The notes under the pieces are model-generated. The model worked only from the letters and a program-made list of their open reading frames with translations, was not told where the DNA came from and ran no database searches. A stretch of 64,000 nt of DNA. Origin: Oreocharis arfaki. Taxonomy: Eukaryota > Chordata > Aves > Passeriformes > Paramythiidae. The position numbers were made by a program, and so were the translations under genes. Positions 24,360 to 38,070 of the stretch are shown here, piece after piece (within the stretch, counting starts at the first letter, position 1; every line of letters starts with the position of its first letter). The stretch spans positions 123,170-187,169 of the forward strand of contig VZRR01013412.1 in assembly GCA_013398015.1 (NCBI GenBank), written 5' to 3'.

Positions 24360-25125
24360 GTAAATGGACAGGGGAGAGGAAATATAACAAAAGTTCCTGG
24401 GTTGCGATAAGGACAGGGAGAGGTCGCTCACCGATACCATCCCAGGCAGAGCAGGCATTAACTGGGGATATTAATTGAATTTATTAATAGCAAATTCAGA
24501 GCATGAATTATCAGACGATAATGAGAAGTAACATAAATCTTAAAAACACATTTCACCTACCCCTCCTCCTTCCCAGCTCTACCTTCTTCACCCTGGCAAG
24601 ACAAGGAGATGGGAAAAGGGGAATACAGTCCGTTCATTGCTGTTGTTTCTCCCACTGCTCAGGGAGAGTAGTCCTTCCCCTGTCCCACCATGGGGACCCT
24701 ACTACAGGAGAGTTTTCCACAAACTTCACCAGTTTGAGTCCAATCCATGGGCAACAGTCCTTCACAAACTGTTCCAATGTGCTGCAGAGGAATCTCATCT
24801 CCAGTTCTCACAGCACTTCCTGTCCCTCTTTCTCCGCTGGCCTTGGTGTCTGCAGGGCTGCTCCTCTCACATATTCTCGCTCTGCTCTTCTCTGGCCACA
24901 ATTACATCTGCACAATAACTTTTTTTCCCTTAATTATGTTATTCCAGAGGTGTTACCACCATTTCTAAAAGGCCCAGCCTTGGCCAGTGGCACATTCATC
25001 TTTGAAGCTGCCAGAGACTGGCTCTGCCAGACAGGGAGAAAGCTTTCAGCAGCTTCTCACAGAAGCCACCCTTGTAGCCACCCCCCGCTACCAAAACCTG
25101 GCTGCACAAACTCAGTACAGCAGCC
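24360..25125. mobile_element. Avian retroviral-type interspersed repeat (LTR/ERV class, tentative)
   Basis: Several phrases match a repeat that I recall as widespread in bird genomes: 'gataaggacagggagaggtc' near 24409, a run of 'gaatttattaatagcaaatt'-type sequence, 'ccttggtgtctgcagggctg' near 24841, then 'ggcccagccttggccagtgg' and 'cagcttctcacagaagccac' near 24970-25070. In other birds the same order of phrases is found in an LTR/ERV-type element. The longest open frame in the window (24503-25192, 229 codons) lies almost wholly inside it and has no domain, so I regard that frame as incidental. Boundaries, family and orientation are uncertain. Confidence 0.6.
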
Positions 25126-28100
25126 TATTCATGTAATGTGTCTGAGACGACGAGGCGACTCTCTAGCCTGTGAAGGCCACAGCACACCATAGATCGACAC
25201 AGATTCATGGCTCGTGCCCAGATGCTGGGCACTCCACTGTGGTGCCGTATAGAAAACGAAGGAAGCTTCCTATTCTGAGCTGGCTAGGAAGTAGCACACA
25301 CTCTGTTGCACTCTGTTGTCAGCCTCCTCCTGCAGGTTTGCTGCTTTATAAAACCGCAGCAGAAGAGGAGGTTTTTGAGAAAGAAACAAAGGGTGCCATC
25401 TATTGTCCAAATTACAGGGACAGCCGCCTCCTTGCATTTGTCGCATTAAACCCTGAGGTTCTTCTGCCTTCAACTATACTGCTACTATGGAGAGATGAAT
25501 ACAAATATCTGCTTTTCCCCTTATTCTCTTGTGCCACATGGAGCCTCAGAGATAGGTGTGCTTTGGCAGTCTGTTTTACGAAGTGCAGGTACATGCGAGG
25601 ATATGTTACTAGAACACAGCGTAACCCTCTGCCGTGACTGCCTCATCCCAGTAGTCCCACTGCAGAGCCATTCATATACCGTATGCACTTCAAAGGGTTC
25701 CCTATGTCTATTACTAGGCTACACACAGAAATTTTCCTGGATGTAGGCATACCAACTACAGAGAGAAAAGACAGAAAGGAGAAGCTGTCTCTGTCTGCCC
25801 TAATCCTAATCCTGCATTTTTATTTTTAATTCATTACCTGCTGCTAGTAAACTAAATGGTTCACCAATAAACAGCACTTAATATTTACCTTTATTTTCTT
25901 TTTTCTTTTTCTTTTGTTGCTCACATGCCTTGTAGGCATTCCTTAACTATCTCATGCGTGGAATTAATCATCACAAGATGACACAAAAAGAAAATAAGAA
26001 AATAGGACTGTCATTTTCAGAGCCCCTGATGTAAGAGGAATGAACTTGAGTTTGATTAAATATATGAAAAGAGGCACCGAAGAATTAAACAAAAAAACAA
26101 CAAACAAAAGATAGTGAGAACTCATGAGGCTGTCACGAGTCAGGCCAGCAAGTGAGGAAAAACTGTGACATCAGAAAACGAATTTGGCTTGCAGTTCCAG
26201 ATGCCCAGATGTCCTGTCTTTGCAGGGAACAAGGTGTAATCTGGCCTCATATCACCATTCTGACACATGGTTAATCAGAAGAAGCTGGGCTAAAGGTTTA
26301 GAGAGACTTTGGGATTCTGACTCATGACCAAGAACTGCCTAACAGGATAGCAGGTGCCCTTACATTACCCACTGCCTTCTCCCCACCAGCCATGTTGATG
26401 TAAAAGCAGACTATAAAGGGTCTCTGAAGCATGTTTGCCAACAGTATTTTGGGTTGGCAGCAGAAATGCCAGATAGTTTTAATGGTTTAGTGACTCAGGA
26501 GACTCTTCTTGAAGGACACATGAGCCAGAAGAAAGAGTTAATTACAATAAAGGTGTAACCCATGTAACTTGAAGAAAAAGTTTGCCTTGAGAGTTTTTAA
26601 AACTTGTATCTCGCTCATGTGCTGCCAGCCACCTCTTCTGCCCGTATCTGCACAATATTTTTGATCTTTTGCAAAATTCTTATCGTAACTTTACAATGCA
26701 AGACAGATCCCTGAGCAAAAGTTTTGGTCCATACCTACGAACTATGAGCAGAGGAAGTGTAAATATGATCTCCTTCAAGAGAAGCAACTTTCAGATAAAC
26801 AAAGCAAAAAAACTGCTGAGCGACTTCTACTGATGCTACTGATTATACACTAAATTTAGATCATGCTGGAATGACTTAATAAGTATTACAAGGAGTCAAG
26901 TGAGTTTCTTATTCTTGCAGCCCGTATGAGTGAGATAATTTCTAGTTTCAAAGTGACACATAAGAAGCTAGCTCAAACTAGGGCAATAAAGCTCAATCTA
27001 GGGTAGTAATGAAAAGTCTGTGGTCACTGCAGACCTTGTGCCATCAGAGTTAAGCTAATTTTGTAGTGCTTCTCTTTGTAATTTATTTCATTCTCTATAC
27101 TACGAACAGAGCTGAAAGAAATTACACTGAATGAAAGTTCACCCTCAAAACACGCCATTATAACACTGCAGTTGTAAAGACTGCAGGAAGAGCCCTGAAA
27201 GGAAGAGAAATAACTTAATTTTGCCTGTCTGACTGGTAGTTAATGGTTTTTGCTTATATAGAGTACAAGGTTTTGACTTAATAGCAGAGAAATACAAAGA
27301 ACAAGAATAAAAACAGTGTATTGAAAGTGGATAAGTTCTAATTTTATGAACATTCTGAGCATACATTAATATTGATAAGGTAATTCACTCAGAAACAGTC
27401 AGGCATCTCCTCTACACATGACTCATGGGGCTAGTTAATAGAATTAAATATTTAGCTGGAACAGAGTACAGGCTCTTTGCGAAAGAGCCTCTATACTAGA
27501 AGGATAAGACATCGTGTTTGCTGACCCCACAACTGATAAATCTTCGAGTAGCCAAAAGACACAAGAGATCTCCATGCCACGGAGATCCTGAGGGTCTGGG
27601 AAGCTCTGTGAATAGCACCCAGAGTGGATGTGGCACCCTGTTTCAGAAGTCTCACCAGTTACCAGAAGGACCAGGTCTGGGTTTGGCACGTGCTTCAGTT
27701 CAGGAATGATTACTGACACCAGTTCTAGCTGCCCTTTCGGAGTCCCACAGCCCAGTCCGATATGTTAGCCACTCCTGTGACCACACAGACCCACCATCAG
27801 GTCTTTTGTGCTATAGCCTTCACATGAAGGACACACTTGAAGATCTTGCCAGCCTTTGCAGATGAAAGGCATCCCGCCAATTCACTATAAGCAGCACAGT
27901 AGCAACAGTTATTCATTACCAGTATGGCTTTACACAGTTGAGCTTTGTATTGTTGACAACAGCAAATATTAAAGGTGCTACAATCATTAAACATATATTA
28001 CCTTTCAGTCTGTCAAGCAAGTATTATAAGAGGGGGCAGTGGCAATTACAGAAGGTAATTACAAGTGGAGACAAAACTGTTCATCACAGCAGAAGATGAA

Positions 28101-30727
28101 TTGTAAGAAAGGATGAAGGGCCCTTGTTCTGTGTGGGCAATTAATACAGATTAAACAATAACTTTAAAATAATTAACCTAGTAGAATATAGATTTTTAAA
28201 AAGCAGTTTAAATGGTGTTTAATTTGTTTAAATGAACTATCCCATTAAGACCCAAATTCATCCTTTTGATTTGGAAGGGAAGTTTTAATAAACCCAACCT
28301 TTAGCACAGCTTTAGTAATTGTATTACAGATTTATAGATGGATGTCTGAGATGAAACAGATCCTAGTACAATGAAGTGATAAGTAGGACTGGTAATGATT
28401 TCTCAGAATGCTTAAAATCAGAGACACAGAGAATAGTTTTGATGGAAATATTTTGTTATGTTTTCAACTATTTCCAACAACAGACATATGTACATTTATA
28501 CTAGGACAGAGGTTTCTAACACAGATTCAAAAAGTCATGTGAAGTGCTTAGGTACTACAATGGGTATAACAAAATATCCTAAAAAGAAGAGGCATTACTG
28601 AAATAACATTTTCTAGTGACTGTGGTGAAAATATCTTTTAAGAAGGCCCTTTTAACTTCAGGATCTTTTGAAGTAAGTTTCCTACTACTCCAGCACCAGT
28701 CAGACAGTGTTTTTCCTCAGCTGATCAAGCTCCTCCAGTGCTTGTTGAAAAAGAGGCTCCTGCATCTCATTTGTTTGGAGGTGAGTAGACCTCTCCTTGT
28801 GTTCCACCCATAATCACACGCAGCCAGTTTGTGCTGGTTGTGTAAAGGCTAGCGCAGCCTTGACCTGCAAAAGCACAGGAACTGAATAAAGAATACCTCA
28901 GCCAGATTCCTTGCCTCTGCAATAAATACAAAACATGCAAGATGCCAGTACTAGATGAACTAGGTAAAAGACGCACTGTGTGAAAAACAGAACAATTAAA
29001 ACCTATGTTTCTCAGTAGTGGAGAAGAAAAAAGGATTTAAGCAGCACTTCATTGTGTATCCACAAGTAATGGGTGCCAAAAAAATGGGAGATGATGAGTA
29101 GTTTTCTGGCTGTCGTTGATTCTCAGGCAGTTTGCGTTTTAAGTAGTTTTTCACTCAATCTGATAAGGCTGACTAGAAGACTGTATTTCAGAGATTTGAG
29201 ATCTACATTATAAGCAAGTAATGAAGGAGAACCAAAATAAGATTCTTTTAAAAGGTGAAAAGACACTTTGTGACTCATTCAAGTTTGTTTTTAATCTCTT
29301 GGAGGGCTACATGAGGTCCACAATAGGAGGCAGAAGAAACTGGGATAAAATTTGCCAGGAAAAAAACCTATCAGAACTCCTTCAGTCTTTTTATCTTTCT
29401 CTCTGCCCTGCACACGTCCATCTGCCCTTCTCTTCTTTTGTCACCAGTACATGCATTGTTCCACACACAGCAGGTTTGGGGAGCTAAAGCATAAGAGGAA
29501 AAATATCCGATTGCTTTTGGCAGAGTTAATTTCTGTCAGCTGAACTCCACAGCTGTCAGACCTCAGCAGTTAGGGAGATCTGCAGCGGAAGGGAGGAGTC
29601 CCACACAGCCACAGCTCTAGGTAAGCAGGACCATGGCAAAGCCAAAGTAGCTCAGCACTTGGGAGACTGAAGTTTCAGTCTCAGACAACCAAGCACGAGT
29701 GTTTCAGACTGCTGACCAGAGAGCTAAAATGACTGTACTGCTACTGAGCAGATTCTGAGAGACTTAAGGGTCTTCAGAAAAGCCTCAGGGATATCAAAGG
29801 TCTTTCTGGCTTCTATCAGGAGATTGTACATAGGTTTTTTGGATTTTTTTTTTTTAATATTGAAGGTTGACTATAAATATTGATAGGGTTGGCTGAAGTA
29901 TGGATGACAATATCTTGAATATGTTCCAATACAGTGAGAAGCACCTACTGTGCTGTGCTTGTCCTCTGCCACAATCATCAGCTAAAGTCAGTCAATGAAC
30001 ACACCAGACCTTTGCGTTGCTCCAAATTATTTCTGACTAGTGCATACATGGCATTCTTAGGTACTGCTCAGGAACCTGTTTGTGTCTGGTCCATACAGAC
30101 AGTAGTTTGCTGGTATAAGGTTTTAGGAGCCAAATCCAAAACTTTCCCAGTGTCTTCAATAACCTATGCTGGAAGACAACAATATACACCATAGCAGTTT
30201 CTGCCTTCAGACCCAAGGTCTGAGTAGCATATACAAGTGTATGCTGGCCTTAGTACTGTATGATGGCATGTACTCCAAGCCTGAATGTAGTGTTTAAGGC
30301 ATGATTCCACGAGACAGGGTGAACTGAGCTCAATTTCATCAAAAGGGAGAAGGTTTTTTTGTTCCTTTTTGCCTTAACGTGTTCAGGTCCGAAGCAAGAG
30401 ATGAGAAGAGGCAAGCTTCAGCCTAGAGGCTCCTTGGTAGAGGAGCACTGCAAGTTACAGGAAAATGCCTTGAAAGTCCTAGTTCCTTCCCTGCTCCCAG
30501 GTGAATACTTCCATCTTTTACCTTGTACCAGCTCTGCCAGTAAGCAGTTCTCTGTGGCTTATAATTAACTCAGAAGAAACAGTTCCAGCAGGATATATTA
30601 GCAGCTTTCTGAGAAAGCAGTTTGTTTGTAACAGGATTTCTGGATCTAAAATGTACCAGCACAAGTGGGCTGCTCAGATGAGAGTGGAAAGAAAAATAAA
30701 ACAGAGGGGCAAAGGGAGATTTCATAG
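25126..30727. other. Non-coding stretch; two overlapping frames at the left edge unexplained
   Basis: The first 510 bases hold an open frame of 155 codons (25170-25637) with no recognisable domain, overlapping the end of the frame in the adjoining repeat. The rest is AT-rich, single-copy in appearance, with no repeat or exon recognised. At 29641-29671 there is a short stretch that looks like the 5' half of tRNA-Phe (see findings). Confidence 0.45.
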
Positions 30728-30835
30728 CATAGAGTAGAATCATGGGCTACCCTGAGCTGGAAGGAATCCACAAGGGTCATCAAAGTTCAGCTCCTGGCCC
30801 TGTAGAGGACAACCGCAAGAATCACACCATGTGAT
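30728..30835 (-). mobile_element. CR1 LINE 3'-end fragment
   Basis: The plus strand starts with a CATAGA/TAGAATCATGG terminal-octamer-like sequence and runs through 'gctggaaggaatccacaagg', 'ctcctggccctgtagaggac' and 'aagaatcacaccatgtg', the reverse complement of the last ~100 bases of a CR1 3' UTR. The element is severely 5'-truncated, typical for CR1. Confidence 0.85.
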
Positions 30836-32256
30836 TTACCCCAACAGTGAAAACAATTTTTTATATTCAGTTCATCAGTATTTGAAACCAGTTTAAATTG
30901 AGGGGGAGAGGGGAGGCTGTGACAAGGGTGGTCCATCGGGGTGGGACATGGGAAAGAATGTCATGGTACCATTAGTTTTTAGTCATAAATGCTTGAGACA
31001 TTCTTGGAAGAGAGGGCATTCTGTTTCTCCTCTGGAGTCATATTACTTCACTATCTAACTCAGGATCATTTAACACTCCATGTCCACATCATCTCCTAGG
31101 ATTTAAATGTATTTACAGCTACACAAGGGGAAAACTCACAGAACGTTTACTGACACAGGCTTTTTCGCTTTGATTTATACCTTAGCAATTGCAAATACAA
31201 ACATAGGAAGAAGAAATAGATTTGCAGGATCTGTAAGTTACTGCTCATGTTTGATACATTCACGGCACCCTCCTTCCTGAAGAATATAGAAAACATGCAG
31301 AGAAAAACGTATTTTATAATATTTCAATTCACACAACTGGGAACTTAAATTATGTAGTTACAGCAACATCAGCACATACCCCTCCTATACTGTCTAACCA
31401 GTCTGATGCAAAATGGCAATACATTTTGGCAGATACAATCCATAACAAAAACACGCTGTTGGCCTGCTGGCCAGTATTTGTACCAGCATATTCACATGGA
31501 GGTCTTAACAATGTGCTCCCATCACATTGCAGATGAGAAAGGTTGTGGTGTTTCTGACTCAGTTTTTTAATCCAAAATTTTGTCTTTACATATTTAGCTA
31601 ATTCTATTCCCAAGGTTGATTTCAGTGGGATTGGTAGCTAGGTAAACTGACAGCAACAAAAGTCACGGTTCCCACTCCTTCTTTTCCAAATCCCTTTCCC
31701 ACTTCCCCTGCTTTAGACAGGGAAAGCCCAATCTGATATCAAATGAGCCAATTCTAGTCACAGACCAAAGAAAGAAAAAACACTTTGTTTTGTTAATCAG
31801 TGTGTTTTCTCTCTGAAGGGATGAGAAGGTGATCAGACAATGACAAGGAACAGTTCACTAGACGGGAGCAGCTCATGTATTCCGTATTGAATGGCATGAC
31901 CTGCCCTCCCTAATCCAGAAGGCCCTGCGTCACATCAGTAGTGATGAATACCAAGGGAATTAAAAAGTCTCTGCCTCACTCAGACACCAGCAACCTCCTG
32001 CATTTTCAACATTATAAGAATAATGTCATAACGAACTCATTGGCTTCACTGTTGAAGCATAGCCTCTTCCAGTTCTGGCTCAACAGTGAAATGATGCAAA
32101 CTGCTTGTAAAATTGTATGAGCATGTCCGATCAAAAATTTTCACTGTTACTTGAAATCACAGCTCACCATGGGAAAAGGGTGTGTGTCTAGTGTAAATCT
32201 ACCTGAAGGGTTATCACTTGCAGCCGCACATAAACTGGTTCATATAGACATTTATA

Positions 32257-32259
<3 letters not shown>
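30836..32259. other. Non-coding stretch; no gene seen
   Basis: No recognisable exon or repeat. A short purine-rich patch (30901-30918) is the only compositional feature. Confidence 0.5.

Positions 32260-32295
<36 letters not shown>
32260..32295. repeat. (GT)18 dinucleotide microsatellite
   Basis: An uninterrupted alternating G/T tract of 36 bases is read directly from the sequence. Such tracts can adopt left-handed DNA and are usually length-polymorphic. Confidence 0.98.
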
Positions 32296-32299
<4 letters not shown>

Positions 32300-32666
32300 G
32301 AAAATTAATCTCTTTTTAATCAAACTTGGAAAGGCTCACACAGCTGGAAAACTCAGGACATTCGTGTGGAGAAGCTGATAACTGCTATCACTGGCTCCTC
32401 ATTGACTCTTCATTGGCAGCTTCACACTTCTTGCTGTTCTGCAAGCATCAGTTTAAAATGGCCTGCAACAGTGCCAGCTCAATTTAACACCAAGAAGCTG
32501 AAGCTAGTAAAAAAGAAGTATTGAAAAAGCTATGCGAGTGCTGCAAGGGAGCCCATGGCTTTAACATAGTTCTTAGTACGACTTGGAAGGCACATTGCTC
32601 TTCCATTTCTGCAGATTTCTCTTTTTTGCCTTATACGCACATATGTATTTTTATATATGGGGGTGA

Positions 32667-32690
<24 letters not shown>
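32667..32690. repeat. (GT)12 dinucleotide microsatellite
   Basis: A second uninterrupted GT tract 370 bases after the first, followed by an imperfect ATGTGTG extension to 32698. Short open frames over it (Cys-Val repeats) are artefacts. Confidence 0.95.
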
Positions 32691-32697
<7 letters not shown>

Positions 32698-32698
32698 C

Positions 32699-35600
32699 TT
32701 GTATGCATAAGCATCCAAGAAATGTTGGTGTCCCAGAGTTAAATTTTAGTTATCACATATTTATATTTGGCCTTCAAAGTTCCATTTCCTATCAAATCAT
32801 TACACATTTTTCTCACAGCTTTGCACGAGAAAAAGATGTGTTTTTTTTCCCAAGGACTACAGTACAGCCATTCTGTTGTGCACTCAGTAAACTGCACAAA
32901 TCCTGTGAGATCCATCCCAAGTAGCTGCCGATGATGGTGTACTCAAAGCACAAGCAGTGGTTACCCAAGGGGCCACCACTAATTTCAACAGTAGTGGAAT
33001 TGACTTCTTATTAGACCCCATTTGAAATTTTCTTTAATGTAATGCAGGTTGGCTTCTAGTCCTTTTTTCTCTATTGCCTTGACCTTGTGTTTTGTCCTTG
33101 TATTGCAAAATGAGTGCATAAATCCATATCGTCAAACTATTTCTCCCAAAGGGCTGGGCCCTTTGACATGGCAATTTATGTGTAATTTACAATGCCCACA
33201 AAGCTTCGATTACTTGTGTTGGGCTTAAAGAGCCTTGGCCACCTGCCTGACATTCACCTGATGATTTGTTCAAATTTAAACTTTACAGGTGCAAATTTCC
33301 TTGAGGCAGGCACCATCTGCATACAAGGCAAGGTTAGCATACAAGGCATTCTGTTTTGTACTGACTTGGCAGATCCTTAAGCCTACCAAGAGATCCTGTG
33401 ATTTCACGAAGCTTTGACAGGACTAAAGACTGTTTGTTACAGCTTTCAGTTCCATGCTCAAGTAATGGCCTGGACTCCTGTTTGGAAAGGAAGGGATTGG
33501 ATCAAAGTTGTCTGCTACTGCATGACTCAGTGCTATTAGACATCCTAGGCTTAATGTAATTAGGATTCTTTCGGATATGAGAAATCGTTCAACTCATTGC
33601 TGCAGTGTTTCAGTTTTTAATGAGATATTTCCTTGAATGTGTTACAGATACGTTTTTTTCATTCACAAAAATCTTTCTGTGCTACCTGCTGGCTTTCCAA
33701 AGTGTTCCTGGGGCAATTATGTCTGTGTAGGTATAAATAAATTTTCATCCCATAAATATCCGTGAAAATACATCTGACTCTGACACCTACTGCAAAATGT
33801 GTGCAGTACTGGGGCAGTGTGTGCCAGAAACACTGGCAGCCTGTGTCTGCTGTGACATATGTTCACTCAGGTGAGCTGTAGTGGAAATATCCATACTGGG
33901 AGTGGGGGGTAGACGGGTGATAATTGCCGTTCAATTGCTTATTGACTAACTTGCTAGGCAGGAAAGCAGAGGTAGCAGCATTCAAACCTTACAAGACACA
34001 ACTTGGAAAGCTGCTTCAAGTTCTCACAGCAAGTTGTTCTTGAAAACAGACGATGGTAAGCAATGGATAGAGGGACTTGACAACAAAATACGCTGTTATT
34101 TCTTCCTTGCTTTTGGAAGTATACAGAAGGATGATGAGTAAAGAGCCTCCCTACCAGGCTAGAAAGGTCAAGATCCTCTTTACAGCTCTCTTAGTGCTCT
34201 TGACTGATTTTTTTAGCAGCTGAAGGGGAAAGACTTCTCTGCTTTTCTAGCGGATTGAATTTTGTTTACATGAACTTTTGCTAAATTTTTTTGTCATATA
34301 TACAACTTTTGAGGCGTTCCTCTACCTTTCTCACCTATGCTGCAACTTAGACTTGTCCTTCTTGGCTCTGCTGAGCCCCTTTATTGTGTTGTGGATTCAT
34401 GTGTGTTCTGCTTCTGTTCTCTGACACAATGAAGCTAGTACTGGTGTTTGGTGAGGGCTTTTCCACTCAGTATGCTTGGGAAGATTTGAAATTGTTTTCC
34501 CTTCTTTTTTTTTTTTTCTTATGATATATTTTTCAGTTTTTTAAATTAGGAGCTCATCAGAAGGCATCCACAGAAATGGACAGACAGTTGCACCAGGACA
34601 CAAATTCTGGATTGTCCCTAGAGTAATTAATGCAACAAATATATTTTCAAAGGTATAACCTAGCTACCTCTCCTTGGCCTCAGAGACAGAAAGTTCCTGT
34701 GCCACCCTATAATTAAAGATTATGCACCGGAGCAACTTTCTGCCATAGGAATGGTGGCAGCATGGCTGAATAATTCACACTAATTGCCTTAGTGACTTTT
34801 GCCTGCCCTTTGTCTTTTGCTAACTGTGAACAGATTTCTTTATTCTTCAACTAGTTACAGAAAAACTGAGCTCTCCATCTCTATCTAATTTCTGAACTTT
34901 TATTTGACCACTATAATACTCTTCATGTTCCTAATCCTTGATTTACATGATTTGCTCTTATTTTAAGATAATTCCAACAAAAAATCTCAGATTTTCTGAG
35001 ATCGTTCTTGTGGGAAGGTATTTTTGCAGATAGTAAGCTTTCTCACCTTAGAAAACTTAAAATAAAGGAGTTATGACCAGTTTTGACAAATACATAACCT
35101 TGCTACGGATCGACCAACCTCTACTTGAGGCTGTTAAAAGTCTTTCATGCTGGAAGCCAGCTGTAGCTTGCTGTTTTTAAAGAACGTATTTTCCAACCAC
35201 TTGAAGAAAATATCTTTTAAAAGGGAAAAGTCATTTGGGAAGTGAAATATACATGCTGTGCTTGAAAAATATAATTTTTGTACTAGAAAATACTTGGTCT
35301 TAATAGGCAAAAGCCACTAACAAGTGAGGGAAAGAGACTTTTATGATCATATTTTAAAGCTTCGATGATATCCAAAATTTCTTCATTTAAAATCATTTTT
35401 TTAAGGTGCACTCCTACTTGAGAAAGACTCTCAAGTCTTCTCTGTGTCCTTGCCAAAGTGTTGCTGGCAATAAATTAATACAGCTCCCTGACCACAGCAG
35501 AGAGGTGATGTTTTTACTAAAAATGATGTTACAGAACCATTTCCTCTCGTCACCCTGACTTCAATCTGCGTTAAACAATAACTTGAGGAAAATACAGTAC

Positions 35601-37920
35601 TGAAGGACAGCCCTGTTTCTCAGTTTCTGCTGAAAGAATATCACGCAATTACAGAGCTACAAAAAAGAGAGGGCAAGGCATCAAGAGGTTATCTCATCAT
35701 TCTGCCCTGTGGTCCAGAACAGGATAAAAAAATATCCAAAAGCAATCTAATCCTTATACAACAGACATTTCCAATATTTCTGTATTTTAAAAATATTTTT
35801 CTTTTTTTTTTCAATCTAGCTGAAGGAAATTCACTACTTATAACTCTCATGTGATTAAACACAAAAACACATCCATGTACATCCTACATGCAGGTAGGAT
35901 ACAGGGGTGGAGCATTGTTTTTAATAAAACTTTACAGGTAAGTTGTTAATTTGTTAAGGGCTGCTGCAAAAATGAAGAATTTGTACCTTGAGGAGTTTGT
36001 TTTGTTAGATTTGGGGTCGGCAGAGGGGGGTTTAATGTCTTAACACTTTTGTGGTTGGTACTCTGACTGATGGACGTAGTCACTGTGAAAACATATGAAC
36101 ATTATGAAAAACATAATGGAAATTTTTAAAAGAAGTCTATATTCTACTGGTTTACCAACAGGTTCATTTTAAAATAAACGCTTTGTTTCTTTCTGGGCTT
36201 AGCAAAGACTGTGATGCTGTTACCCGTGGTAAAAAGGAATTCGTTCCTTTCCATACAAGTGTGTTTGTAGGACTCTTCATAGCATAGCACATATTTCAAG
36301 ACGACTGTGGTAAATAAATTATCTTTAGGGGTTGAAACAGCAAATAAACGGTGTGCATTTTACCACTAAGCAGGATCCTAAGCTGCTGGGTTGCAGTAGG
36401 CTTCTGACATCAACAACCCAGCTAGGACAACAAACATGCCAAAAAGCATGGAAAAATCTCATACTACAGGACAACTGTATGGTAAATTGACAGGAAACAT
36501 GCTAAGTCAAAGGCTTGTGTTGATAAAACAACGAAATAGGGAAAATCTAGGTTTATAAAAAGATTATTTTTGAAAGCTACCTAGAAATCCAAGAATCTGG
36601 CTTTTGCCTAGGTAAGGAACAAACTGCTGCTCTAGCTTTTCTGGCTTCCACTGTCTTCTCTCTTCTGAATGCCACCGTTAACAGCTATTCACAGCTCCTT
36701 TCAAATTTCCTGTGCTCCTGAGTGCCCGCCAGAAATGCATTCCAATGGCTCAGAAAGGTTTTTGAATAGAAAGGGAAAATGTGCATGTGCTGCTGAAAGA
36801 ATTCCTCCTTTTTATTTCGGCTCTCAAGCAAAGTAAGGATGAAGAGGAGATTCTCAAAATACTTTCCCGGTGTCTTACCAGCAGAAAACATCTGTGGTTA
36901 TTTTCACACTACTTGTATTCTGCTTTCCAGTATGGAAGCAGAACAGAAAGTTCCCACTTTTCTTTGGGCTTAAAAGCGTGATTTCAGGGTTGGTTTTTCT
37001 TCTTTTAATAGAAACGTTTTGTAGTACCTAACTAGCAATATTGGCTTCTTCCAGATGTTTTAACAGTCCTGAGAAATTAAATGAGAAATTTCTTCTAAAG
37101 CCGTGTTTTTCTGTGCCTGCAGGGATCTGCCTTTACCACCGTGGAAGGGGTAACAGAAAAATCAAGACGATTGTCAGTATACCTCAAGTCACTATCCGAG
37201 GATCTTCACAGGCTTTTGTGAGGGGAAAAAACTAGGGGAGGAGGGTGGGGAGATTGGCAAATAGATATTTTTACACAGGATGCCATTTTCTGCATTGTGT
37301 AGAGAAAGAAGTTTTTCCCTTAAGTATCTATGGTTTTTCATGGACATCTGACAAGCCTGTTAGTATGTCTCTAATTCTCCGAATTATCTTCCTTGAGAGG
37401 AGCTAAATTTCCTAAGCAGCTTTTTTTCCTCACAAGAACAGAAAGCAATTTTCTTTAGGAAAGACTCTAGGCTTAAAATATATTGGTTTCAATGACTGAT
37501 ACAAATGTTAAAATGGCAAAGTAAATAATGCAGTACCCACTTACATAGTTCAAACAACTACTTGTTAAACCTTTCTTTTCCTGGGCAACTAGATTGCTTT
37601 TCTTATGACTCTTCATCAGATAACTGAGCTGACTATTTCTCACACCTTGAAAATTTTGTTTCTCCTGCCTCGTCAAGAAGTTAATTTGAATGCCATGCTT
37701 ACTGTAGACTTTTATAGGTATACATATCTCCTTCTACGGTCAGAAACAGTTCCTGCCATGCATGTGCCAATTCGGTGAAGAACTACGAATCTAATTGTGT
37801 AACCTGCTCTTTTAGCTGTCTCAGTGTCTGTACTTCAATCATGGCAAAATAAACAAAGATAGTAATACTGTCCCAGGGCCTCCCTTAAATCATTTACTTC
37901 TTATTAGAAGCTTATACTTT
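32699..37920. other. Non-coding stretch; no gene seen
   Basis: AT-rich, single-copy in appearance. Only short T or A runs (34507-34518, 35801-35811) stand out. No exon, RNA gene or transposon is recognised. Confidence 0.5.
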
Positions 37921-38070
37921 AAAAAAAAAAAAAATTAAAAAGAAAAGAAGAAAAAAAAAGAAGAAAAAAGAAAAAAAGAAAAAGAAAAAAGGAGAAAAAA
38001 GAAAAAAAAAAAAAAAAAAAGTTTTTTTACTNNNNNNNNNNNNNAAGGGGAAAAAAGGAAAAAAAAAGAG
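37921..38070. repeat. A/G homopurine tract with a 13-base gap
   Basis: About 100 bases of almost pure A and G (AAAAAG/AAGAAG units) precede a short GTTTTTTTACT break, 13 N (38032-38044) and another purine run. It is low-complexity sequence; the Phe/Leu/Ser-rich frame on the opposite strand is an artefact. The gap size may be arbitrary. Confidence 0.95.

Noticed and set aside
32521..32924. Cys-Val-rich frames
   Set aside because: Translations of the GT microsatellite.
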